DNA of 64,000 nt from Agromyces cavernae (lineage in GTDB: Bacteria; Actinomycetota; Actinomycetes; Actinomycetales; Microbacteriaceae): assembly GCF_021044935.1 (NCBI RefSeq), contig NZ_JAJNMP010000001.1, positions 496,001 through 560,000 of the forward strand. Reading direction: 5' to 3'. Positions 41,843 through 48,827 of the stretch are shown piece by piece. A program made the position numbers and the translations under genes. The notes below the pieces were generated by a model. That model had not been told where the DNA came from and ran no database searches. It was given only the letters and a program-made list of their open reading frames with translations. Within the stretch, counting starts at the first letter, position 1; each line of letters begins with the position of its first letter.

Positions 41843-42846
41843 CCGACGGGTCGCGCGCGGGCGCCGGCACGGTCGGTGACGCCACCGCACCCGACCTCAC
41901 GAACGGCACCGACCTCGCGATCGAGACACACGGTCTCACCAAGCGATTCCGTTCGCAGGTCGCCGTCGACGGCGTCGACCTCGCGGTGCCGCGCGGTGCC
42001 GTCTTCGGGTTCCTCGGCCCGAACGGGTCGGGCAAGACGACCACCATCCGCATGCTGCTCGGCCTCGTCGCGGCGAGCGCCGGCGGCGCGCGGGTGCTCG
42101 GCGCCGACATGCCGCGGCACGTCGACTCGGTGCTGCCGCGCGTGGGTGCCCTCGTCGAGGGCCCGGCCTTCTCGCCCTACCTCTCGGGCGTCGCGAACCT
42201 GCACCGGTTCGACGCCGCCGACCGGCACGCGCCCCGCCGCACGCGCTCGGCCCGGGTCGACGAGGCGCTCGACCGGGTCGGGCTCTCGCACGCCGGTCGC
42301 AAGAAGGTGCACGCGTACTCACTCGGCATGAAGCAGCGGCTCGGCATCGCCAACGCCCTGCTCATGCGGCGCGAGCTGCTCGTGCTCGACGAACCCACGA
42401 ACGGGCTCGACCCCCAGGGCACCCGCGAGGTGCGCGCCCTCATCCGCTCGCTCGCCGACGACGGAACGACCGTGTTCGTGTCGAGTCACCTGCTCGCCGA
42501 GGTCGAGCAGGTGTGCTCGCACGTGGGGGTCATGAGCGCGGGTCGGCTCGTGGCGCAGGGCACGCTCGAGGAGTTCCGCGCCGCCGGCGAGGCGCGCGTG
42601 CTCGTGCAGACGCCCGACGGGGCTGCGGCGCGACGCGTGCTGGTCCGGCTCGGCATGGACGTCGACGGCGAACTCGGCGGCGCCGCCGTGGCGGCCCGGT
42701 TCGCGTCGTCGGATGTCGCGCCCGAGGCCATCGTCGCGGCGCTCGTGGCCGACGGGGTGCGGGTGCGCGGGTTCGAGGTCGAGCGCGCGAGCCTAGAACA
42801 GCGGTTCGTCGAGCTCACCGGTGAGGGGTTCGACGTTGTCCAGTGA
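41839..42846 (+). CDS. ABC exporter ATPase
   Basis: 335 residues. The Walker A motif is GPNGSGKTTTIRMLLGL, the signature SLGMKQRLGIANALL, Walker B LLVLDEPTNGLDPQG and the H loop VFVSSHLLAEVEQ. The C-terminal 80 residues form a regulatory domain as in CcmA/NatA-type exporters. The start is TTG at 41839, overlapping the stop of the LolA-like gene. It works with the permease encoded next, probably exporting a lipid or peptide in concert with the LolA-like protein. Confidence 0.92.
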   Translation: MTDGSRAGAGTVGDATAPDLTNGTDLAIETHGLTKRFRSQVAVDGVDLAVPRGAVFGFLGPNGSGKTTTIRMLLGLVAASAGGARVLGADMPRHVDSVLPRVGALVEGPAFSPYLSGVANLHRFDAADRHAPRRTRSARVDEALDRVGLSHAGRKKVHAYSLGMKQRLGIANALLMRRELLVLDEPTNGLDPQGTREVRALIRSLADDGTTVFVSSHLLAEVEQVCSHVGVMSAGRLVAQGTLEEFRAAGEARVLVQTPDGAAARRVLVRLGMDVDGELGGAAVAARFASSDVAPEAIVAALVADGVRVRGFEVERASLEQRFVELTGEGFDVVQ

Positions 42847-43735
42847 AGCTGCATCCGCCGGTCGAGTGGACGGCGAAGCCGGCGTATCGAGACCCGCATC
42901 CGCCGGCGCTCCCGCTGCCGGCGGCACACTCTCGCTCTTCGCCTCCGAACTGCTCACGCTGTTCCGGCGTCGCCGCACGTGGGCCCTGCTCGGCGCGCTC
43001 GCGCTCATCCCGATCCTCATCGCCGTGGCCATCCGCATCGCGGGCGATGCGCCGAGCGGGCGCGGCCCCGCGTTCCTCGGGCAGATCACCGAGAACGGCC
43101 TCTTCGTCGGTGTCACGGCGATGATCGTGGCGATCCCCCTGTTCCTGCCGCTCACGATCGGCGTCGTCGCGGGCGACACCATCGCGGGCGAGGCGAGTCA
43201 CGGCACCCTGCGCTACCTGCTCATCGCGCCGGCGGGCCGCATCCGCCTGCTCATCGTGAAGTACGCCGCCACGGCCGTGTTCTGCGCCGCGGCGACGCTC
43301 ACGGTCGTCGTCGTGGGCACGCTCATCGGCTGGGCGCTGTTCCCGGTCGGTCCCATGACCCTGCTGTCGGGCGCGTCGGTGAGCGTCGGCGAGGGGCTGG
43401 TGCGATTCCTGGCCATCGCCGCGTACGTCACCGTGTCGCTGCTCGGCATGTCGGCGATCGGCCTGTTCCTCTCGACGCTCACGACGGTGCCGGTGGGGGC
43501 GATGGCCGCGACGGCGATCCTGGCCGTGGTCGCGCAGATCCTGGGCGCCCTGCCGCAACTCGAGTGGCTGCATCCGTGGCTCTTCACCGAGTACTGGCTC
43601 GGATTCGCCGACGTGCTGCGTGAGCCGCCGGTATGGGACAACTTCGCCGACAACGCGCTGCTGCAGGCCGGCTACCTCGTGGTGTTCGGCGCGCTCGCGG
43701 TGAGCCGCATGGTCACGAAGGACGTGCTGTCGTAG
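42821..43735 (+). CDS. ABC exporter permease
   Basis: 304 residues from GTG 42821 (a TTG at 42836 preceded by GAGGGG is an equally good start). The first 35 residues are low complexity and partly encoded by a type 1 dispersed repeat; after FASELLTLFRRRRTWALLGALALI come about six hydrophobic segments, with GDTIAGEASHGTLRYLLIAPAGR between the second and third, the usual ABC-2 permease signature. It overlaps the ATPase gene. Confidence 0.9.
   Translation: MRGSTLSSEAASAGRVDGEAGVSRPASAGAPAAGGTLSLFASELLTLFRRRRTWALLGALALIPILIAVAIRIAGDAPSGRGPAFLGQITENGLFVGVTAMIVAIPLFLPLTIGVVAGDTIAGEASHGTLRYLLIAPAGRIRLLIVKYAATAVFCAAATLTVVVVGTLIGWALFPVGPMTLLSGASVSVGEGLVRFLAIAAYVTVSLLGMSAIGLFLSTLTTVPVGAMAATAILAVVAQILGALPQLEWLHPWLFTEYWLGFADVLREPPVWDNFADNALLQAGYLVVFGALAVSRMVTKDVLS
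42856..42894 (+). repeat. Half of a type 1 dispersed repeat inside the permease gene
   Basis: CCGCCGGTCGAGTGGACGGC followed by GAAGCCGGCGTATCGAGACC without a matching right arm. It overlaps the start region of the permease gene and encodes GRVDGEAGVSRP. Confidence 0.8.
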
Positions 43736-43738
43736 TCG

Positions 43739-44233
43739 TTACGACGTGCGCGCCGCGACGGTGCGATCGCCGACGCTCGGCGGCAGCGCGCAGTAGTCGT
43801 AGAAGTAGCGGGTCGGCGCGTCGTCGTCGGTGACGTCGACGATGACGGATGCCCCGGCGTGCGGCAGCTCGTCGCCCGCGAGCGTCCAGAGCGAGAAGTG
43901 CCACATGCCGCGCGCCGACACCGTGAGCAGACCGCGGCCGTCGATGATGAGGACCGTGTCGGGCTCTTCGCCGGGAAGCGTGCCGGCGCGGAACGGCTCG
44001 ACCGTGGTCGTGCGCAGGGTGGCCTCGTCGACGTCGCCGACCGACACGCGCAGGACATGCTGGCCAGCAGCCTCGAGCCGTTCGGCGAGGTCGTCGGCGA
44101 AGCCGGCGGCCCGGGCGTCATCGGCGCCGTCGACGGCGATCAGGCGCCTGCCGCGCGGAGAGTTGTGCAGGAACTCGTCGACGATGCCGTCGAGCATCTC
44201 GGTGCGGTTCTGGATCCGGAACGGCCGGGGCAT
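43739..44233 (-). CDS. Compact uridine-kinase-like protein lacking a P-loop
   Basis: 164 residues. The order of segments follows actinobacterial uridine-kinase-like proteins: RRLIAVDGADDARAAGFADDLAERL where a P-loop should be, TTVEPFRAGTL, VLIIDGRGLLTVSARGMWHFSLW, and a final ASVIVDVTDDDAPTRYFYDYC. The Walker A motif G-x4-G-K-S/T is replaced and the middle substrate-binding section is missing, so kinase activity is doubtful. It may be a degenerate regulator or a non-functional relative. It is 9 bases downstream of the ABC ATPase gene on the same strand. Confidence 0.65.
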   Translation of the reverse strand: MPRPFRIQNRTEMLDGIVDEFLHNSPRGRRLIAVDGADDARAAGFADDLAERLEAAGQHVLRVSVGDVDEATLRTTTVEPFRAGTLPGEEPDTVLIIDGRGLLTVSARGMWHFSLWTLAGDELPHAGASVIVDVTDDDAPTRYFYDYCALPPSVGDRTVAARTS

Positions 44234-44242
44234 GACTTCAGG

Positions 44243-45067
44243 CTACGCCTGCAGGGGCATGGGCAGGGGCGCCGCGATGCCGGCGTACGCGATGAGCGGG
44301 CGGCCGGTCGCCGGGTGCTCGATGACGGATGCCTCGACGCGCCACACGTCGCGGATGAGCTCGGGTGTCAGCACCGCGTGCGGGTCGCCTGCGGCGACCA
44401 CCCGCCCCTCGGCGAGCACCACGACATGGTCGGCGTAGGCGGCCGCGAGCGAGAGGTCGTGCAGCGCGGCGAGCACGGTGAGGCCACCGCGCGCCAGCTC
44501 GCGCACGAGCCCGAGCATCATGAGCTGCGCGCGGATATCGAGGTGGTTCGTCGGCTCGTCGAGCAGCAGCAGCTCGGGCTCCTGCGCGAGCGCCCGCGCG
44601 AGGTTGACCCGCTGGCGCTCGCCGCCCGACAGCGAACCGTAGTCGCGGTGGGCGAGGTCGAGCAGCCCGGCGTCCTCGAGCCCCCGCGCGACGATCGCCC
44701 GATCACGCTCGCTCGGTCCGGCGAAGGCGCCGAGGTGCGGGGTGCGCCCGAGGGCGACGACCTCGGCGACCGTGAGGCCCGGGGCATCCGTCACTTCCTG
44801 CTCTGCGAGCGCGATCACGCGCGCCCGTTCACGTCGGCGCATCTTGGCGAGATCGCGCTCGCCGAACCGCGCGGCACCGGCGTCGGCCCGTTCGACTCCG
44901 GCGATCAGGTGCAGCAGCGTGCTCTTACCGGCACCGTTCGGGCCGAGCAATGCACCGACCGCGCCGGCGGGAACGGTGCAGTCGAGGTCGTCGATGATGA
45001 GGCGGTTGCCGCGGGTGAAGCGCACCCGGTCGACATGCAGGGCGTCGGCCTTGCGGGCGTCGGTCAT
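44243..45067 (-). CDS. Iron/cobalamin-type ABC transporter ATPase (FecE/BtuD-like)
   Basis: 274 residues. The Walker A motif is GPNGAGKST, the signature LSGGERQRVNLARALA, Walker B LLLLDEPTNHLDI and the H loop AALHDLSLAAAYADH. EPTNHLDI and the VVALGRTPHLGAF segment are typical of siderophore, heme or cobalamin importers. The ATG overlaps the permease stop by 4 bases. Last transport gene of the minus-strand importer operon. Confidence 0.92.
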   Translation of the reverse strand: MTDARKADALHVDRVRFTRGNRLIIDDLDCTVPAGAVGALLGPNGAGKSTLLHLIAGVERADAGAARFGERDLAKMRRRERARVIALAEQEVTDAPGLTVAEVVALGRTPHLGAFAGPSERDRAIVARGLEDAGLLDLAHRDYGSLSGGERQRVNLARALAQEPELLLLDEPTNHLDIRAQLMMLGLVRELARGGLTVLAALHDLSLAAAYADHVVVLAEGRVVAAGDPHAVLTPELIRDVWRVEASVIEHPATGRPLIAYAGIAAPLPMPLQA

Positions 45068-46359
45068 CGCAGCCCCCGGTTCCGCAGCAGGAGCAGGGCG
45101 AACACCGGTCCGCCGATGAGGGCAGTGAGGATGCCGACCGGCAGTTCGCGCGGGTCGAAGAGCGTTCGCGCGCCGGTGTCGACCCATAGGAGGAAGATCG
45201 CCCCGGCCAGGGCCGAGAGGGGCAGCAGGGCTCGATGTCGCGAGCCGACGATGAGCCGCACCCCGTGCGGCAGGATGAGGCCCACGAAACCGATCGATCC
45301 GCTCACGGCGACGAGTGCTCCGGTGAGCAGCGCGGTCGCGGTGAGCAGCAGCGCGCGACTGCGGCCGACGTGCACCCCGAGTGCCGCCGCGGCGGTGTCG
45401 CCGAACGCGAAGGCGTCGAGCGTCTTCGCGCTCGTGAGCAGCGGGATGCCGATGACGAGGACCGCGCCGCCCGCGATCGCGACCGAGGTCCAGTCGGTGC
45501 CCGCGAGCGAGCCGAGCAGCCAGTTGAGGATCTCGCGGTAGCTGTCGCCGGTCGCGCTCCAGAAGATGACGAGGCTCGTCACGGCGCCGAACACCGATGC
45601 CACCGCGAGGCCCGCGAGCACCGTGCGAGTGGGGGTGAGCGAGCCGCCAGCGCCTCCCAGGCTCCCCGCGCGGCCGCCGCCCGCGCCCGCCGCGAGTGCG
45701 AGCGTCGCCGCAAGTGCGACGAGCGCACCGACGAACGCCGCGAACGGCAGCAGAAGGCCGACGCCGAGCACGATCACGATGACCGCTCCGACCGACGCAC
45801 CTGACGAGAGGCCGAGCAGGTAGGGGTCGGCGAGGGGGTTGCGCGTGAGCGCCTGCATCACGGCGCCGCACAGCGCGAGGCCCGCGCCGACCGCCGCTGC
45901 GGTGAGCACGCGGGGCATCCGCAGCTCCCACACGATCCCGTCGCGCAGGGGACTGAGCGTCGGCTCGCCGATGCCGAGGTGTGCGGCGATGCTCGCGAAC
46001 ACGTCGGCGGGGGCGAGTCCGGCGGGCCCGATCGTGACCGCGACGACGATGGATGCCCCGAGCAGGGCGACGAGCCCCACGGCCCACGCTCCCGTGGGCA
46101 CGCTGCGCTTCGCGCCCGCCGGCGTTCCCGCACCGCGCCTGACCGTTCCCGCGCCCGCCCCCGCGCCGCTTCCCGTTCCGCGCCTGCCCGCGCCCGCGTC
46201 ATCCGCCGTCGTCACGAAAACAGGAAGCGGCTGCTCGGAGGGGCCGCTGGCGCCTGTTTCCGGTGCCGCGTCGGCGCGTCTTCCTGTTTTCGGAACGCGC
46301 CGAGCCGTGACGGGCGTGACGGGCGTGACCGGCGTGACGGGCGGGGTGGGGCGCGACAT
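45064..46359 (-). CDS. FecCD-type ABC permease with repeat-derived N-terminus
   Basis: 431 residues. The FecCD/BtuC core begins near residue 90 (AWAVGLVALLGASIVVAVTIG) with about ten membrane segments; WELRMPRVLTAAAVGAGLALCGAVMQ, RNPLADPYLLGLSSGASVGAV and GFVGLILPHGVRLIVGSRHR are the usual motifs. The first 85 or so residues are cytoplasmic and unusual: four V-T-P units, then about 27 residues from an 80-bp dispersed repeat, then a Gly/Ala/Thr-rich run. Removing them would give a normal-size permease. The start codon overlaps the binding-protein stop. Confidence 0.9.
   Translation of the reverse strand: MSRPTPPVTPVTPVTPVTARRVPKTGRRADAAPETGASGPSEQPLPVFVTTADDAGAGRRGTGSGAGAGAGTVRRGAGTPAGAKRSVPTGAWAVGLVALLGASIVVAVTIGPAGLAPADVFASIAAHLGIGEPTLSPLRDGIVWELRMPRVLTAAAVGAGLALCGAVMQALTRNPLADPYLLGLSSGASVGAVIVIVLGVGLLLPFAAFVGALVALAATLALAAGAGGGRAGSLGGAGGSLTPTRTVLAGLAVASVFGAVTSLVIFWSATGDSYREILNWLLGSLAGTDWTSVAIAGGAVLVIGIPLLTSAKTLDAFAFGDTAAAALGVHVGRSRALLLTATALLTGALVAVSGSIGFVGLILPHGVRLIVGSRHRALLPLSALAGAIFLLWVDTGARTLFDPRELPVGILTALIGGPVFALLLLRNRGLR
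46214..46294 (-). repeat. 80-bp dispersed element, copy B, inside the FecCD-type permease gene
   Basis: CGAAAACAGGAAG at one end; GCCTGTTTCCGGTGCCGCG and CGTCTTCCTGTTTTCGGA at the other. The second half matches copy A (886-965) almost base for base, and both are read in the same frame. A 9-bp tandem repeat lies on the same side as in copy A. Confidence 0.75.
46307..46342. repeat. 9-bp tandem repeat (four copies) encoding (VTP)n
   Basis: Four units of GTGACSGGC, three identical and one with a single change, encoding Val-Thr-Pro repeats at the permease N-terminus. Confidence 0.9.
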
Positions 46360-47462
46360 CAGCCGAGCGCCTCCAACTGGTCGACGAGCGACGCCACTGC
46401 GCCGACGTTGCGCACGCCCGCCTCGGTGGCGGGGAAGTCGACCACGAGGTACCGCTGCTGCTGCACGGCGGGCAGCGCCGCGGTCGCGGCGTTCGCCTCG
46501 AGGAGCTCGACCTTCTGCCGCGCGGTGTTCCAGGCGGCGTCGACCAGCACGATCACGTCGGGGTTCGCCGCCACGATCGCCTCCCACCCCATCGCCGTCC
46601 AGGTGTCCTCGACGTCGGCGGCGACGTTCTCGAGTCCGGCTGCCTGCATGATCATCTGCGGTGCCCCGATACCCGCGCCCACGTACGGGGTGTCGTCGCC
46701 CGAGCTGTACCAGAGCGCCGTGAGGCCGTCGGTGTTCGGCTCGATCGCGTCGAGTTCGGTTCGCTGCTGTGCGACGAGCTCGGTCGCGGCATCCGGAACG
46801 CCGAAGATCGCACCGGCCTCCTCGAACTCGCGGAAGACCTCGTCGAAGGTGAGCGGGTTCGGCATGTAGCCCGCGCCCTTGCACGCGGCGGGCGCCACGT
46901 AGCTTGCGACGCCGAGCTTCGCGAGCGTGTCGCGGTCGCCCGCGCCCTCGGCCGACAGGTTCGACTCCCAGCCGGCGAAGACGAGGTCGGGTTCGGTGGC
47001 GAGCGTCGCCTCCTGCGACGGCACCTTGTCGGAGAGCACGTCGACGCCGGATGCCGCTTCGGCGAGTTCCTCGGGGACGGGACCGTCGCTGAACGCGCTG
47101 CCGACGACGCGGTCCTCGAGTCCGAGCGCGAGCATGAGCTCGAGCGTCGACGACTTGACGGTGACGACGCGCTCGGGTGCCGATTCGAACGTCACCTCGG
47201 TGCCGCAGTTGTCGATCGTGAGCGGGTAACCGGATGACCCGGTGTCGGTGCTCGCTCGCGCGCCGTCGGGCGACGCGGTGGAGTTGCCCGCGCAGCCGGC
47301 GAGCAGCAGCGCGGCGATCGGGACGGCGGTCGCGGCGAGCGCGCGAAGTCGAGTCGTACGAACCGAGGGACGGGCGGCGTTCGACGAACGGGCGGCGTTC
47401 GAGGAACGGGCGGCGTTCGACGAACGGGCGGCGTTCGAGGAACGGGACGGGCGAGCGGGCAT
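46359..47462 (-). CDS. Iron/cobalamin-type ABC substrate-binding lipoprotein
   Basis: 367 residues. The lipobox LLLAGC places the Cys at residue 57, so the n-region is exceptionally long (about 38 residues) and contains four SSNAAR repeats. The mature part is a periplasmic-binding (TroA/BtuF-like) fold: ERVVTVKSSTLELMLALGLEDRVVG, EPDLVFAGWESNLSAEG and NPDVIVLVDAAWNT. The ligand is a siderophore, heme or corrinoid. The ATG at 47462 follows GGAGG; an in-frame ATG 30 bases upstream is possible. A TACGAT box on the minus strand at 47568-47573 could be its -10. I looked for a cobalamin riboswitch in the leader and did not see one. Confidence 0.9.
   Translation of the reverse strand: MPARPSRSSNAARSSNAARSSNAARSSNAARPSVRTTRLRALAATAVPIAALLLAGCAGNSTASPDGARASTDTGSSGYPLTIDNCGTEVTFESAPERVVTVKSSTLELMLALGLEDRVVGSAFSDGPVPEELAEAASGVDVLSDKVPSQEATLATEPDLVFAGWESNLSAEGAGDRDTLAKLGVASYVAPAACKGAGYMPNPLTFDEVFREFEEAGAIFGVPDAATELVAQQRTELDAIEPNTDGLTALWYSSGDDTPYVGAGIGAPQMIMQAAGLENVAADVEDTWTAMGWEAIVAANPDVIVLVDAAWNTARQKVELLEANAATAALPAVQQQRYLVVDFPATEAGVRNVGAVASLVDQLEALG
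47372..47443. repeat. 18-bp tandem repeat (four copies) encoding (SSNAAR)n
   Basis: Four units of GGGCGGCGTTCGASGAAC, alternating C and G at one position, so that units 1/3 and 2/4 are identical. It looks like duplication of a 36-bp pair. It lies in the signal-peptide n-region of the binding lipoprotein. Confidence 0.95.
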
Positions 47463-47636
47463 GGAACCTCCGGGACGGTGTGCAAGTGACATTCCGACGG
47501 TGTCGGCGACTCGCGACCCAATCCCGGGCCACTCACACCGGTCAGATCCAGACCGGCGGTCGTCTCCATCGTAGACCCGTCGCGGCGGGTGAGGGCGAGC
47601 CCGGGTGCACGACATCGCGGCATCGCGCTGAGTCGC

Positions 47637-48677
47637 CTAGGAACCGGCTGGCCTGAGCGCCGCGCCGAGGTCGATGGCGGCGCCCGCGAGGGCGGCCGAC
47701 GTCTCGAGATCGCGCATCCAGAGCGGCACGGATCTCGCGACGAGGCCGGCCCCTTCGAGCGACGCCACCGCCGGGGCATCCGTCTCGTCGACGAGCCACC
47801 CGTCGAGCAGGCCGCCCGACGCGCGCGCGCCGTAGTGGCGCCCGACCGCCTCGGCGCTCGTCTCGACGCCGATCACCGGAAGGCACGCGTCGGCCATGCC
47901 GCGGACGACCTTGCCGGCGATGATGGGTGAGACGCCGACGACCGGTGCGCGGGTCTCGGCGAGGGCATCGCGGATGCCCGGGATCGAGAGGATCGTGCCG
48001 ATCGAGACGACCGGGTTCGACGGTGCGAACAGCACGAGGTCGGCAGTGGCGATCGCTTCGACGACGCCGGGTGCCGGGCAGGCATCGTCGATGTTCCGCT
48101 GCTCGAATGCGAGTGCGGGGAGCGTCGCCCGATGCCGCGTCCACCACTCCTGGAAGTGCAGCTCGCGCCGGCCACCCGGCGCGTCGGGGTCGGCGACGAG
48201 CACGTGCGTGTCGACCTCGCTGTCGGTCGCGGGGATCAGCCGGACGCCGAGCGGCCAACGACGCTGCAGGCGCTCGCCGACCTGCGACGGGGTGAGGCCC
48301 TCGCGCAGCCACGAGGTGCGGGCGAGGTGGGTGCCGAGGTCGAGGTCGCCGAGTGTGAACCACGGCCAGCCGACGCCCCATTCGCGCAGCTCGGCGGCGA
48401 CACGCTCGGTCTCCCCGGCCCGGCCCCAGCCCCGCTCGGCATCGTTCACCCCGGCGAGCGAGTAGAGCAGCGAGTCGAAGTCGGGCATCAGGCGCACGCC
48501 CGCGAGCCAGAGGTCGTCGCCGGTGTTCACGACGACCGTGACGGCGCTGTCCTGAGCCCGTCGAAAGGATGCCTCACTCCTGCCACCTCCGTCGGGCCAT
48601 CGCCGTCGCACCTCTTCGCGTACGCCGCGCACGAAGCGCGCGCCCCCGACACCGCCCGCGAGCACCGTGATCTGCAC
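47637..48677 (-). CDS. cofD: 2-phospho-L-lactate transferase with a translated repeat insertion
   Basis: 346 residues. CofD/FbiA transfers the phospho-acyl group to FO, the step before CofE. Motifs: ITVLAGGVGGARFVRGV at the N-terminus, VVVNTGDDLWLAGVRLMPDFDSLLY, LGDLDLGTHLART, LRRG-like GLTPSQV, FAPSNPVVSIGTIL and GVSPIIAGK. Between the first strand and VVVNTGDD lie about 20 extra residues, including ASFRRAQDSA from a 30-bp dispersed repeat. The start is GTG 48677. It is 3' to the iron-type importer and about 12 kb from the other F420 genes. Confidence 0.94.
   Translation of the reverse strand: MQITVLAGGVGGARFVRGVREEVRRRWPDGGGRSEASFRRAQDSAVTVVVNTGDDLWLAGVRLMPDFDSLLYSLAGVNDAERGWGRAGETERVAAELREWGVGWPWFTLGDLDLGTHLARTSWLREGLTPSQVGERLQRRWPLGVRLIPATDSEVDTHVLVADPDAPGGRRELHFQEWWTRHRATLPALAFEQRNIDDACPAPGVVEAIATADLVLFAPSNPVVSIGTILSIPGIRDALAETRAPVVGVSPIIAGKVVRGMADACLPVIGVETSAEAVGRHYGARASGGLLDGWLVDETDAPAVASLEGAGLVARSVPLWMRDLETSAALAGAAIDLGAALRPAGS
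48543..48572 (-). repeat. 30-bp dispersed repeat, copy in cofD
   Basis: On the minus strand GCATCCTTTCGACGGGCTCA then GGACAGCGCC. It matches 27 of 30 bases of the copy in the LolA-like gene and is translated in the same frame. Confidence 0.85.
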
Positions 48678-48827
48678 CCTGCCACGCTACCGGCGTCGCT
48701 TCGACTTCCAACGAGGCATGCGAGCGCCGGGCCAACGAGCGGCGACATCCTCTCTCACGAAGTCGAGTCTGAACAGGGCCTGTTTCCGCCGCCACCTCGG
48801 CACCATCCCCGTCGCGGCTCTCGGCGC

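Noticed and set aside
47463-47600. A cobalamin or other riboswitch upstream of the iron/cobalamin-type binding-protein gene.
   Set aside because: I looked for the B12-box and thi-box core sequences on the minus strand and did not find them; only a small CCGGTC/GACCGG hairpin and a TACGAT box are visible.
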